64,000 nt of DNA from Ajuga chamaepitys (lineage: Eukaryota > Streptophyta > Magnoliopsida > Lamiales > Lamiaceae). The number at the start of each line of letters is the position of its first letter. Positions within the stretch are counted from its first letter, which is position 1. Below the pieces are notes generated by a model, which did not search any database, was not told the DNA's origin, and was given only the letters and a program-made list of their open reading frames with translations. The DNA lies in assembly GCA_958295605.1 (NCBI GenBank), contig OY282503.1, forward strand, positions 23,529,705 to 23,593,704. Direction: 5' to 3'. Shown piece by piece: positions 1 through 11,664 of the stretch. The position numbers and the translations under genes were made by a program.

Positions 1-770
1 AAAGTGTAAATTTCTTTCACACCTTATTTTTCCTTAACAATTCATTTGAATCAACGGTTCTCTTTTCCAATATCTAGAACCTACATTATTGAAGATGAGC
101 AGCTCCTCTACCTACTAAAATGTTGTTTGGAAAAAAAACACCCCTAAAAGTGTATCACGCGTAAGTCGCGTGCGGAATTCTGATGAAAAATGATCGAAAA
201 ATAAGTTTGGTGGTTTATCTGCCAAACCCGTATAGTTTGCATGTATTGGTGCCAAGAAAAAAAAGTTTAGTGGTTTATGTGCCAAAACGTGTGGTTGTTG
301 TAATTAACCCATTAATCAATGATGTCAAGATCATACCATTATCTGTAGTAGAGGGAGAAATATGCTCTATGCGCCGTCCATCACGTTCTCCATGCCCCCT
401 ATGTCCTCCTCTTGATCCAAGGATGGTGTTCACTATTGTAGAAGACACAGAAATAATATGAATAATATAATTAAGAGAATTATATTAAATACTTCTACTC
501 GTATAAAAATAAGATTGTGCATTACTTACCTGCTTGTGGTTCTACCGGTGTAGGGAATTCTACAAGTTTAGAAGTAACAAGTTAAATAATGAACAATTAT
601 AAAATCTATATGAGTATAAATTAGTAATATACTAATGAAACTTTCCGTGGTTTAGTTTTAGGTAAAAAGACTATACCAGAATGCGTAGGAGATGGAGCAC
701 CACGATTTATGTTGCATCTTCCACGTGTTGCGCTCTTGCAAAATCCACCTCTTTGACCTCCACGAGCCAT
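1..770 (-). pseudogene. Second CACTA gene (TNPA/Transposase_24-like position), 5' part only
   Basis: An ATG at 770 opens a short basic, Gly/Arg-rich N-terminus (MARGGQRGG...) typical of the start of the second protein of plant En/Spm elements. Further short segments follow on the minus strand: one reading FPTPVEPQA ends at a GTAAGT donor near 528, and another near 430-300 begins after a TAG acceptor and reads VNTILGSRGGHRGHG. This suggests at least three small exons. The remainder lies outside the window. The assignment rests mainly on position behind TNP2 and on composition; no DNA-binding domain is visible. Confidence 0.4.
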
Positions 771-895
771 ATCAAAACTACACATAAATTGAAGAACATT
801 AGATAAATCAACCTGGATATATTAATCTTATAAAATATTATCAATTATTAATTAAAATAATAATATACAAAAAAAAAAAAAAAAAGGTTAAAGGA

Positions 896-3800
896 TCATA
901 TGTCGCCATCATCATCATAGGCATAGTTTGAATCATCAGAGTCATCATTTGTCTCATATTCTATCGATGTTCCATCATTAAAAAAAAGTCTACCTTCATT
1001 GTCAATGTCCTCATTTTTCTCCGATGCTTCTTCATGATCATTAATAAGAATAATCTCTTCAGAACATAGGTTTATCACCACATCATGAGATAGAGTTATT
1101 GGGTCCACATCTTCTCGAACCAATAGAGATGTGTCATCCACCTCCCCTATTGGTTGCAAATGTGGTGTTTCACTAGAATCTTCCTCTTAAAATACATCAT
1201 TGCTCACATTCTCTTCATTATCACATTCAACTATTTCATAAATGTTACGATGATTTACTTTTTGTACAATCATCCAATTCTTTCCCCTAGATCGATCATT
1301 CAAATAAAATAATTGTTGAACTTGTGAAGCTAAAATAAACAGTTCTTTTGCATACCAATCAGATGTAATATCAATTGATGTCAATTTATTATCCACAAAA
1401 TATTCTCTTTCTTCTTGGATCAGTGTTATACCATTTGCACCGGAACATGAATACCTGCCTTTGAAAGACAAAATCTAACTCCAATATTTCAAGTAAAACA
1501 CCACAATGAGTGATATCACCATTCTCGTCATCACCCCATGAACAAACCCCACTATATTGTGTTTTAAATTTATCATCACTCTCTTTACAACAAAATCTAA
1601 ATCCGTTGACTATGCAACTATTCCAAATAGTGTAGTGATCATCCGAAAATTGCGACAATGCATATACATCATCGGCCGCTTTTGCATCAGGATTCACTCT
1701 AAGGGTAGCCATCTGTAGACAACTAATATTAGATATAATAATTTAAAACCGTACTTAGAAATTTAAATGTAAGATGTCTATCTTATCTTTAAACCAAGAA
1801 GGAAATTCATGTTTTTGTATAGAACCAATATCTTCTTCTCTCACATTTCGTGATTGCAAAAGTTCTTTATGCTCACTGCATTAAAGAACAAGCAGAATAC
1901 ATCATTTAAAAATAAATGATAATTATATTTAAATATATTATTCTGCCTAAACTCACCATTTGTAATCAACGAGTTCACCCCCACAATTGTTAAGAAGATA
2001 CCAAATCACTATATAGCTATAAATCCCTAACATTCTAAATTTTGGAGCCCCCAATGTACGGAGTTTATTGTTGAACAATTCCAACGTACATTCGGTGCTA
2101 GGTATATCCTAATTACGTTCAACACGTGTAAATCTTGTCTCAGTATCATGTAAATAACGAGATAAGAATGCAATAGCCTCATCAACATCATAAGCTTCAG
2201 CAACAGATCCCTCCGGTGTGCAAAATTACGAACATAACCCTTGTATGTACCCATACGACGCTCAGGAAAAAACATCCATCTACAAGTAACCGACCCTCCC
2301 AATAATGCTTGTTCTGGTAAATGCACACATAAGTGAACCATAACGGAGAAGAAAGATAATGGAAATATCTTCTCAAGTTTACACAATAAAATAACAATCC
2401 CATTCTTCATATCTTCAATCTCACTAACATATAAAGTTTTTGAACATAAGTTTTAGAAGAACTGACAAAACTCAATTAGTGCAACACGTATTTTCTTTTC
2501 TAAGAATGGGACAATAGCGACGGGCAGTATTTTTTGAAGTAATATTTAACAATCATATGATTTCATCCCTCCAAGTGTGTTAGAGTCGGTCACACACCGA
2601 CTTATGTTGAATGCATATCCATCTAGTAAGTTCACAGACTTGATAAAATCACAAAACTCTTTACATTCTGTTTTACTCAACATGTAATTAGCATGTGATT
2701 TCTCGAATTTACCATTTCTTTCCCTTACCCACAATTCTTTGTGAATGTTAAGATCTTTCAAGTCTAACCGTGCCTTTATAGTATCCTTCGACTTAGCGGG
2801 ATTATTTAATAAGGTTCCAATGATATTGTCACAAATATTCTTTTCTATATGCATCACATCTAGATTATGACGCAACAATAACTTTGACCAATATGGAAAT
2901 TCAAACAAGATATCGTAACCTCTCTTACATTTCCTATCCTCATTAGTAGGTGCTTTACTAGGAGTGCAGCTAGGTACCCTCTCTGATTGTAACAAGATAT
3001 CGTCACTAGATAATTGACGAGGTGGTCCCCTTCTTTCTGGTTTTCCATCATACTCCTTTCTCCGTCGCCAAGAATGTGTAGGATTCAAAAAACATTGATG
3101 CCCTACGTAACTTTTCTTTCCTCGAATCCTTTTTGAATGCGTGTCTTCTAAGCTTATTGGACATGCCATTTTACCCATAGTACTCCAACTAGAAAAGTAG
3201 GCATATGCAGGGAAGTCGTTAATCGTACACATAACAGATGCACGAAGAGTGAAATGTGACTGAGAAAATGCATCATACGCCTGAACCCCATTGCACCATA
3301 AATCCTTAAGTTCATCGACAAGTGGCCTAAAAAAGATATCATAGTCTTTACCAGGAGACTTTGGCCAATTAATCAACAATGTAAAGAAGCAATTGCTTTT
3401 ATGCATTGTACACCAAGGCACCATGTTGTAGGGCATCAATATAACTAGCCACATACTGTATGTTGTTTTCATATTGCTAAACAGATTGAACCCATCAGAA
3501 GCCAATCCCATTCTAACATTTATAGAATCTGTTGCAAAGTCGGGGTACAACTCATCAAATGCTTCCAAGCTTTCCCATCAACAGGATGACCTAACGCTCC
3601 AGGCTCTTCCTTATGAACTTCATTATGCCAACGCATGTCTCTAGCTGTATGTCTTGAAGCATACAATCGCTTCAAACGAGGTGTAATAGGTAAATAATGT
3701 AGCCTCTTATGTGGAATCTTGTTACGAACATATCGATTACTTCTACAAAATAGGACACACTATCACATTTTTATGTTCACCATATTAGATAACACAATCA

Positions 3801-4446
3801 TAAGACATGCAGCAATAACTTTATAACCGAAACCAACTTTCCATAAAAGCTTTCTTGTATCATAATAGCTTCCTGGACAATTATTACCTTCTGGAAGCTC
3901 TTGATGAAGTAACTTCATCAACATCTCAAAAGAATTATCACTCCACTTGTTTATGACTTTTATATTCATTAGCTTCACGACAAAAGATAACGCGGAGATC
4001 TTACATCCTTGGTACATAGGACTATTTAAAGCTTCATATAGTTTCTCATAAGATTCCTCTCCATAAATTGATTGATGATTCTCAATGACATCATTCATAG
4101 GTCCCGAAATTGAAAAAGTTTACCACCAAAAGCATCATCCAAACATGCCCTCAAGCCATCAAACTCATCATCAATCAAATTCTCATTACCCATATCTTCC
4201 TCATCAAGTTCCTCCTTACCGTGATGCACCCACCTTGTGTATGAGTCAATTATTCCTACACTAATCAAATGTGATCCGATCGTATCTATATTTTGGAACA
4301 TCATAAGAATTGACACAAGGGCATAAAGTTAACCCCATAGAATTCAACCTCTCTTTGGCAACATTCATAAACTCCTGTATTCCTTCCATATATTCGGTTG
4401 ATAATCGATTCCTAATCTTTACCCATTGATGATCCATGTTTGACAT
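896..4446 (-). pseudogene. TNP2-like transposase of CACTA transposon
   Basis: The reading starts at MSNMDHQW (4446), a transposase-associated N-terminal domain. Next comes the TNP2 core (about 4100-2546), containing HRGKRLHYLP-like and DMRWHNE segments, GLASDGFNLFSNM and HNLDVMHIEKNICDN. A DUF4218 domain (about 2530-2030, LEKIFPLSFFSVMVHL) follows, then a small exon near 1878-1790 (EFPSWFKDK), a DUF4216 domain (1712-1190, VQQLFYLNDRSRGKNW and IYEIVE) and an acidic tail with VREDVD ending at 896. This order is that of intact TNP2 proteins, which cut and reinsert CACTA elements. Introns appear around 1930-1880 and 1790-1715. The frame changes near 4270, 4098, 3760, 3570 and 2240, and there is a stop near 1189, so no functional protein can be made. 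Confidence 0.85.
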
Positions 4447-4802
4447 GTTAATTATCAAAAGAAACACAATAATAATCTTAACATCATGATGGAGTTTAGA
4501 GAAAATTTCACTATTGAATAAAACTGATGTTAAAAAAAATAGATGTTATAACCATCTTACTAGACAACAAGAGAAACACATTTATATACTTTTATCTAAA
4601 CTAAGAATTGTAAAAAAGAAAGGAAATAAACATAAATAAGATGTTATTTGGTCGAAGGCACACAAGGTGAGTGTGTTAGGAAAAAAGTTATTTTGTAGGC
4701 TAACTCGACAAAATTGCTGAAAGTTGTTCTAAGACATAATAAGCATCAAATTGTTTGGTCATTCTATTTAACCTTTACATCCCACAAAGTACCAGACTTA
4801 TA

Positions 4803-5030
4803 CTCCCTCCGTCCCGAATGTACTTGCACACTTTCTATTTCGATCCGTCCCAAGCAATTTGCACACTTTTTTAAAAAGAAACAAATCTCACAAATTCTAT
4901 CTCACAATACACCTTTATTTACCAAATAAAGCAAAAACATAGGTTTGAAAAGTCAAAATAACCCAAAAAGCAATTTATTCTTAATATGTGAGCTCACTTG
5001 CCCGTGCAAGTTCATTCGAGACGGAGGGAG
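4803..5030. mobile_element. Stowaway MITE
   Basis: The left end reads CTCCCTCCGTCCCGAATG and the right end is its near-perfect inverted copy (cattcgagacggagggag), matching over about 25 of 28 bases. The element is flanked by TA on both sides (4801-4802 and 5031-5032), the target duplication of Tc1/mariner-related Stowaway elements. At 228 bp with no coding capacity it is a standard non-autonomous copy. Confidence 0.92.
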
Positions 5031-5032
5031 TA

Positions 5033-8000
5033 ATATCTTATGAAGCTTAGTGCAGACTATTGGAGTAATGTGCACTATATGCTAATCATTGCAGAAGTCG
5101 TCACGTATTCTCTAAAATAATATTGGTTACAATAGTAGCCCTTGAAGCTCATCAAGCATTCATTGTTAAGACCAAAATATAATGTTATGATGAAATTAAC
5201 TTGAATTGCCTAAAATCAATTTATACATTGTTGGCTTTATCTATTATAGGTTACATACATTGATCAAAATAAAACACATTTATTAATTATAAATTTGATA
5301 TGAACTGGTGATGTTGTGGAAATAAACATTTGGGTTGATACAGATAGAAGTGGCAATTTAGGCGGTCCGACCCAATAGAGACAAAAACCATCTAGCCAAC
5401 ACCATATATTGGGCCAACCCGGCCTAAAATTCCATCGAGCCAAAATTTATCGAGCCTCGCCCTATCTATCCTCCTTAAATATACTAAGATTTTGGGCTGG
5501 CTTGTTAGACTATTAGCCCATGGGATCCGGCCTGTTGGATCTGATGGTACCTTAAGTCTACATTCCTATGACCCATCCTAACTAAAATGTGGAGCTAGCT
5601 GGACTAGTCTATCGGACCGGGTTGATATTGCCAGCTCATGATGCAGTAGGGAATAATGGAATACGATAGTGACTGGATTAGCAGAGACTACCAAACCCAA
5701 AAGATCATAACAAGAGCTGCCAGGTTTAATTAGTTCAAGGAGACTTGGTAAATAGATACTTTAGTTAATTATATTTGCACCTACACTTTAGAAATCCCTT
5801 TATTAATTTAAATAAGCCCATTAATTTTTTTTTTTTCCAATCAAATATCTATACTTCAAAAAATCAAATAAATAAATTCTCAAACTTTACTATATGATGC
5901 AAACTTCAATGTGTTAGATTTTTTTTTTTAACTTTAACAACATTAGCTAGTCTTTTTTATTCTTTTTTTAACTTTTGAAGAAATTATTAAAAATAGAGAT
6001 TGTGGTAAAATTACTTAAATCAAAAGTAGGTAGTGTTTTAGAATAAAATTGATTTTTGTCAGATATAAAAAATAGAGTGTTTGATATTTAAGCAACTTTT
6101 AGCTTATGTGTGAGAGGAAAAGTCCTATTTATTTACCAAAATACCAAAAAGTTAAAAAATGCAACTATTTTCTACTTTTAGCTTCTAGCCTAGTCGAAGT
6201 TATTGTCACAAACACTCCGAAATCGTTTTTCCAAGCTATAAGCTAAAAAACACTTGGGAAAAGCAATTGCAAACACACCCTAAGTCTGAATCTACCTTCC
6301 TTGGCACCGCTACCTCCTTTGTTCTTTATATTTTTCTATTAGTTATCATTCAAACCAATATCCCAAAATGAGAGACTTCCTCCTGAAAAAAATTAGCATT
6401 CTCTTGCAAGATAATTGTTTGCCCCTCCCCCCCTCACACAGACGCACCGGATACCGAATCCTTTAACCGATCAATTCCATATTTTCTCTAATTTCTTGTC
6501 AACTATTTTTAATAGAAATCAACAGAGCTGATCATCGACAATGCTAATTTTGTTGACATAGATTTATATATAACGAAGCAAAAGTATGATTTTAATAGAT
6601 AGAAAATTCTTTCCCCATAAAACAGAAGAAATAAAATAACAATTACTTTTAATTTTGTCATCCACACAAAACAGTAAAGGAAAAACAAGAGAAAAATACA
6701 TAAAATTGACACTGATAAGTTAAAATTTGACGGAATTATGTATTGTTTCGAATTATCCGAACATACTCGAGTATTGACAATTAACCTTAATATGACATCT
6801 CTATCTCTGACATGAGATGAAATTTTAGGCCTTTAATAAGACCAATAAATCTTAACACTAATCCTACTTTCAGCTTGGACTTCAGGGTCCAATAAAACAA
6901 CTTCAAAACCTATGGACAACACTCAGTCTGAATCCTTACTAATTGGCAGAGAAGTACTTCTCTCAATTTATTGAATATTATTCTAAAATCCACTTAAACT
7001 TTTTTATTCTATGTTAAATGTTCTAAAAGATGCTAGGTTGACTAGTGTTTCGGGCATAGTTGGGGCTTAAGCAGGGTTAAACAGGTTTTAGGTGAGACTA
7101 ACCTGAGAGAGTGGAAGAAAAAATGTCATTGGTCAAGGATAGTCTAGCACCTAAATGAAAACTAGTTGGAATTAGGCACAAAGTTTTAGAACAAAGCGAA
7201 CATCAAAACAAGATCACATGTAGCATAAATAACAACAGGACACTGCAGAGATATAATGGAGGAGCATACACCTAGATTTTGAAAACCATATAAAGACTTT
7301 TCATTGACGTGTATAAGATGTTTATTCTCTCTTTGAACACAAATAAGAGAAAGATGTCAATAATCAACGGTACCAATTTTATTTGTTCATTGGAATTATT
7401 AAAAAGTTTAAGATTCTATTCTATCAAACATAACAAAAAGCGCATGAAAGAAAAAGACGAAATTTCTCTTATTCTTTCATTTCATCAAAGTTTCATCCAA
7501 CGATTTTGAGAATTAAAAATTTAGCAGATTAAGCTTAATAATAAAAAGAAATCATAGAAGCAAAGTATTTCAAATCGTACCTCAACTCCGAATCCTATTG
7601 GAAACCCATTGAAGGAGCAACTGGAAATTTGTAAGATTGACACCATAGGCGAGTTTGGTGGTCGGAGAAAATTGGAATTATTGTTTTTAGATACAAAAGA
7701 AAGAAAAAATTAAAATCGACAATGAAAGGGAATATTAAATATGTCTCAATTTGAAAATCTAAAACTGTCCCTACACCCACCTGCGCCGTAAATAACGTGA
7801 ATGACCTCAATGATTCCGGTGCTGCAAAACTTGGACGGAAAAGCTGCAATTTGGAGTCTTGAGTTTATAGGGTTGCTTTGTAATCTGGGATATATCTTAA
7901 TTTTTTAACACAATGTGTTTGGATTAGAAGCGGGAATCCGGAAAAATATATGTTTCCCTCATAAAAAATGAAAAAGAAAATCTAATGCCACATTACAAAT

Positions 8001-9080
8001 TTGTTTGAACTTGCATATGTCCTTGGATTATAGGAATATTATAAATTGAGTGTTAAAGTAGTTAAACACGAAAATATGTGATTTATAATTCAATCCTAAG
8101 TATGTTGTTTGCGACTAGTAAATAAATTTGGATAATTTATTTTGATAAGATCGTCTTAATTTCATTAACGTTTTTCTTCGACTTGGTAATGGAATTTGTG
8201 GATACATTTGCGATGTATTAGTATAGGACCGCATGAATTTCGGATTGTAATTTAACCATACAATTTAAAGTCATTGATTGATGTATATGTTACCTTAAAC
8301 TTGACTGAATAGTGTACCTGTATTACCAACTGGATATTCTTTGAGACACCAGTGAGTGAGATTAATATATTAATCAGTACCTCGGTTTTGAGAATTGAAG
8401 TTATGTGATAAAGAACAAATATCTACAATATTGAAATCCTTCACCTATTTAATGGGCATGATCGTGATCTCACGAGTTCTTCTATGAACAATAAATTTAG
8501 TTCAGTTTTCGACAATAGTTGTCAAATCATATTATGTGATGTAGTCACATAGGACTGTCGAATAGAAGATGAGTCTTGAGATTGACAAGTGTTTGAAATG
8601 TAGGCTTATGGGTCATGGTAGCCTATTGCAAATACTATAGTTTATCTCGGGGGATAATATGTTGGATTGATCAATCAGAGGATAATATTTATTTATTATG
8701 TTGCTTTACTAATGCCGATTAAATTAAGAGTGTAATTATATTTTTTTAGTGGAATCGAATATATTAATAAATTAATATTATTAGTCAAGAGTTGTTTGGG
8801 TCCAAATTAATTTATTGGAGCTTAATTTTAGTTGGTATGATAAGGCTCCTTTAGTGGCTCATTGTGAACTAGAGTAAATTATAATGCAATAGTTGGATTA
8901 TGATATTATAGAAGATGGAGATATCCAATATCATTTATACTTACTAGGATATGTTACTTGGGAGAAAGAATATTATGATATATTATATATATGGCATACA
9001 TATTTAGTTCTCCTATAACAAGTAATACATGTGATATGAATTGCTCCAAGGGTGTCAACATATTGTGTGTTGTTGTGCAG
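5033..9080. other. AT-rich intergenic DNA, no supported gene
   Basis: About 4 kb in which only short chance reading frames occur. Around 5340-5640 there is a moderately GC-richer, non-coding stretch. Near 6262-6281 a segment reading gcaattgcaaacacaccct has the look of a hAT-like MITE end (inverted GGGTGTGTTTGC), but I could not pair it securely with a left end. Around 8220-9000 the sequence resembles in style the 3' untranslated part of copia elements; I cannot define borders. Confidence 0.5.
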
Positions 9081-9525
9081 TTCGTGAGAACCGGAGAAGG
9101 CTTGCAGATTTGGAGCGTGGTAAACAAGAAGTTATTTGATAAAGGATACTACATGGGTATTTTGTGGTCCTTCTTGTATCAATTAGTTAATTGTACAACA
9201 TATCGTAATACGTCGATCCTACAACAATGTATCCGATTGTCGATATTATATATTGATCATGGTTCTAATAGTTACATGTTCACATGTTGTTTAGGTGAAA
9301 TAACATTCTGTTATCCCATATTAATCATTTACAAGCTTTCAAATATATTATGTTCCATGAGTTAGTCTCAATAACATCAGTATACTAATGCTTTTCTTTT
9401 ATAACTTCACGTGCACTCCTTACAGGATGCTCTGTTGGTGGTTTAGCCACTCTCATGCATTGTGATAGTTTTCGGGCTCATCTGAAAAAGATGCAGATGA
9501 GTGTCTTGCAGCATGTTTTTTCTTA
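9081..9525 (+). pseudogene. Pectin acetylesterase-like gene fragment (two exons)
   Basis: Two short segments look like neighbouring exons of a plant pectin acetylesterase, a cell-wall enzyme that removes acetyl groups from pectin. Exon B (9426 to about 9525) follows an intron-like ...CCTTACAG acceptor and reads CSVGGLATLMHCDSFRAHL. This matches the family's catalytic-serine block (GCSAGGLAT.IHCD.FR), with Ala replaced by Val. After a frame change it continues KDADECLAACFF, like the family's KDA..KCLADAGFF. Exon A (9081-9156, after TGTGCAG) reads IWSVVNKKLFDKGY, resembling the family's RIW...LL.KGM segment just upstream. No other exons are visible, and the frame change marks it as a broken fragment. 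Exon B is convincing; exon A is weaker. Confidence 0.5.
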
Positions 9526-9859
9526 ATGAGTATGTGCATATCAGTCTCTCATTCTGTTTGCCAATATTATCTTGTTATGTTGGGTTTATTTGCAATTGAT
9601 CAATGACACTATAGATTCTTATTACCTCATAGATAAGTAGAAGTTACTACCTAATGCCCGTGGGTTATACTTTGCCATGCCTTGTTGCCTAGTATTTCTT
9701 TGAGTGATTTTTTAAATCCATACAGTTTACAAGTTTCTTGTCTTGCTTCTCACTGCTTAGTTGACATAGATAATAGTGAAAGTAGTTATATTACTGAGTC
9801 ACTTTAACCTAGTTTGACAGTTGTAGAGTAGAAAAAAACAGGGAGATAGAACTTTCTAG

Positions 9860-9864
9860 AGTTT
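9860..9864 (+). repeat. Target-site duplication of copia A (left)
   Basis: AGTTT precedes the TG of the 5' LTR and recurs at 27282-27286 directly after the 3' LTR. Confidence 0.9.
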
Positions 9865-10157
9865 TGTTGAAGTATATTAAATAATATAGTTGAACTAACT
9901 ACAAATAACAATACCATTAATATTAGCAGTTGGATTAATTAATTGTAAATAGCATTAGAATTAATACTAGCAGTTAGATTAGTAAGTTAGGTTTGCATAT
10001 GCCATGCACATGTGATTAATTAGAAATCAAGAGAGTGGTTATGCAAGTTGTTACGCAAACCACTTATGCAAGCAATCAACATCTATAAATATAAGATGCA
10101 ATCTCTTGTACAAGCAGATTTTTAATTATATCAAAGTGAGGTTAAGTTTTCATAACA
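9865..10157 (+). repeat. 5' LTR of copia A
   Basis: Starts TGTTGAAGTATATTAAATAA and ends ...TTTTCATAACA. It contains a TATAAATA box (10084-10091) that probably sets the transcription start. It differs from the 3' copy by well over a dozen substitutions, so this is one of the older insertions in the window. Confidence 0.92.
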
Positions 10158-10170
10158 TGGTATCGAGCAG
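10158..10170 (+). other. Primer-binding site of copia A
   Basis: TGGTATCGAGCAG directly abuts the LTR. It resembles the initiator-methionine tRNA complement TGGTATCAGAGC used by plant copia elements, with a small change after TGGTATC. Confidence 0.75.
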
Positions 10171-10224
10171 TCAGGTTTACTAGCTCAATCAATTGTGTGA
10201 GTCTGTATTGTGATAGTTTTTCCG

Positions 10225-10331
10225 CCGGAATCATGGCGTAGTTTACTCTGCCGACGTTCCCACTTTCACGTTACGTCTGGATCGCAACAACTACTCCTAT
10301 TGGTGAATCCAGGTTATTACTGTTGTTAGAG
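10225..10331 (+). pseudogene. Copia A gag, N-terminal piece
   Basis: The frame VVYSADVPTFTLRLDRNNYSYW is the start of a UBN2/copia-type Gag (family pattern K/RLD..NY..W). It contains a stop where Arg or Lys would be expected after W. Removing the MULE joins it in frame to RAHGYDGFLYGT at 11665, which confirms that the MULE landed inside gag. Confidence 0.7.
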
Positions 10332-11655
10332 GGGAAAAAATCATAAACCGTCCCATAACTATAGTGACTTCCACTAAATATCCCGTATCTATCTGTTTTT
10401 TTAATTTCGTCCTATATCTTTTCAGATTAACCGATTTTCATCCTAAAATTTAAATTTTCACCGGGAAATACACGTGCCGGACACGTGCTGGCCAATATTT
10501 GGGGATTTTTTGCCACGTGGCATCGGGAAAAAATCATATGTCCATTAAATATCCCACAACTTTCTGCTTTTCTAATTTCGTCCCATATCTCCTGAGATTA
10601 TCCAATTTTCGTCCCAAAAATCAAATTTAAGTCGAAAAATGCACGTGTCGGACACGTGCGGGCCAAAATTTTGGGGTTTTTTTGCCACGTGGCGTCGGAC
10701 TTCTGAGCTGAATTTAAATTTTCATTTTTCTTTTTATTTTTCTTGCCACATTTTTCTAAAATTTTACCCCCTTTCAATTTATATTTTTCTTGTACAACTA
10801 GGGTTGAGATATCCTATGGAGCTCGCGGTGGCGCTAACAGTAGCGCGCCGGCATGCCGACGATGGAAGGAGTGTGCAAGCCATCTCAGAAGCAGGGGTCA
10901 AAATAGAGGAAAAATGGGGTGATAAAGATGAAGTGTATGGATGGCAAGTCATAGTGCTCGACAGTGATGAAGTGGCAAAGGATATAAGGGTCTAGGCCGC
11001 CGCCGTGAGAGGTAAGGGGAGGGAGATTTCCGCCACCGTGAGGGTGGCGGGTGGATATTGGGTTGAGGCTAGTTGCACCTTCACTAGAATCTGCAGAAGA
11101 GAATCGCCTACGTCGAAATGGAGCAGCAGGAGTAGGGCAGTTCTACCGGCACAAAATGAACACCGATAGAGGGTGGGGGTTGTTGGCGGTGTCTGTCGGG
11201 GAAGAGCAGCAGTGGACGGAGCTGTAGGAGAAGAACAACTACAGGAAAAAAAAATGTGGCAAGAAAAAGAAAAAAAAAAGAAAAATGTAAATTCAAATCC
11301 AGCTCAGAATTCCGACGCCACGTGGCAAAAAACCCCCAAATTTTAGCTCACACGTGCATTTTTCGGCTTAAATTTGAATTTTGGGACGAAAATTGGATAA
11401 TCTCAGGACATATGGGACGAAATTAGAAAAACAGAAAGTTGTGGGATATTTAGTGAACATAAGATTTTTTTCCGACGCCACGTGGCAAAAAATCCCCAAA
11501 TTTTGGCCGGCACATCCATTTTCCGGGGAAATTTTGAATTTTAGGACGAAAATTGGATAATCTAAAAAGATATGGGACAAAATTGAAAAAGCAGATAGAT
11601 ACGGGATATTTAGTGGAAGTCAATATAGTTATGTGACGGTTTATGATTTTTTCCC
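10332..11655. mobile_element. Non-autonomous Mutator-like element (MULE) in copia A
   Basis: TTGTTAGAG stands on both sides (10323-10331 and 11656-11664), the 9-bp duplication typical of Mutator-like elements. The terminal inverted repeats are about 425 bp (10332 to about 10755, and about 11251 to 11655) and begin GGGAAAAAATCATAAACCGT. Each arm is internally doubled: two tandem blocks of roughly 180 bp, each running from a phrase like AAATATCCC...TTTCGTCC through an ACACGTG-rich piece to GCCACGTGGC. The roughly 490-bp interior is GC-rich and encodes no transposase; it may be captured gene DNA. Confidence 0.9.
10760..11245. other. GC-rich interior of the MULE (possible captured sequence)
   Basis: This segment is markedly richer in G and C than the AT-rich arms. 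On the plus strand it includes an open stretch to 10995 reading MELAVALTVARRHADDGRSV and continuing to VYGWQVIVLDSDEVAKDIRV. I do not recognise the protein. The compositional break at both arm borders is what points to capture of foreign DNA, as in Pack-MULEs; nothing shows that it is expressed. Confidence 0.4.
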
Positions 11656-11664
11656 TTGTTAGAG

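Larger units (their letters stand above)
1..4446 (-). mobile_element. CACTA (En/Spm) DNA transposon, partial and decayed
   Basis: A TNP2-type transposase gene (4446 down to 896) is followed on the same strand by the start of a second gene (770 down to the window edge), the usual two-gene order of plant CACTA elements. The element runs off the left edge, so one terminus is missing. I looked between 4446 and 4800 for the CACTA/TAGTG terminal motif at the transposase side and found none, so that end is either eroded or mutated. Several frameshifts in the transposase show that it is not autonomous. Confidence 0.85.

Noticed and set aside
183..461. Open frame of 92 codons on the plus strand
   Set aside because: It lies opposite the exons of the second CACTA gene, has no family motif and a low-complexity valine-rich start.
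6509..7849. Several frames of 60-85 codons
   Set aside because: AT-rich hydrophobic text without start context, splice pattern or family resemblance.
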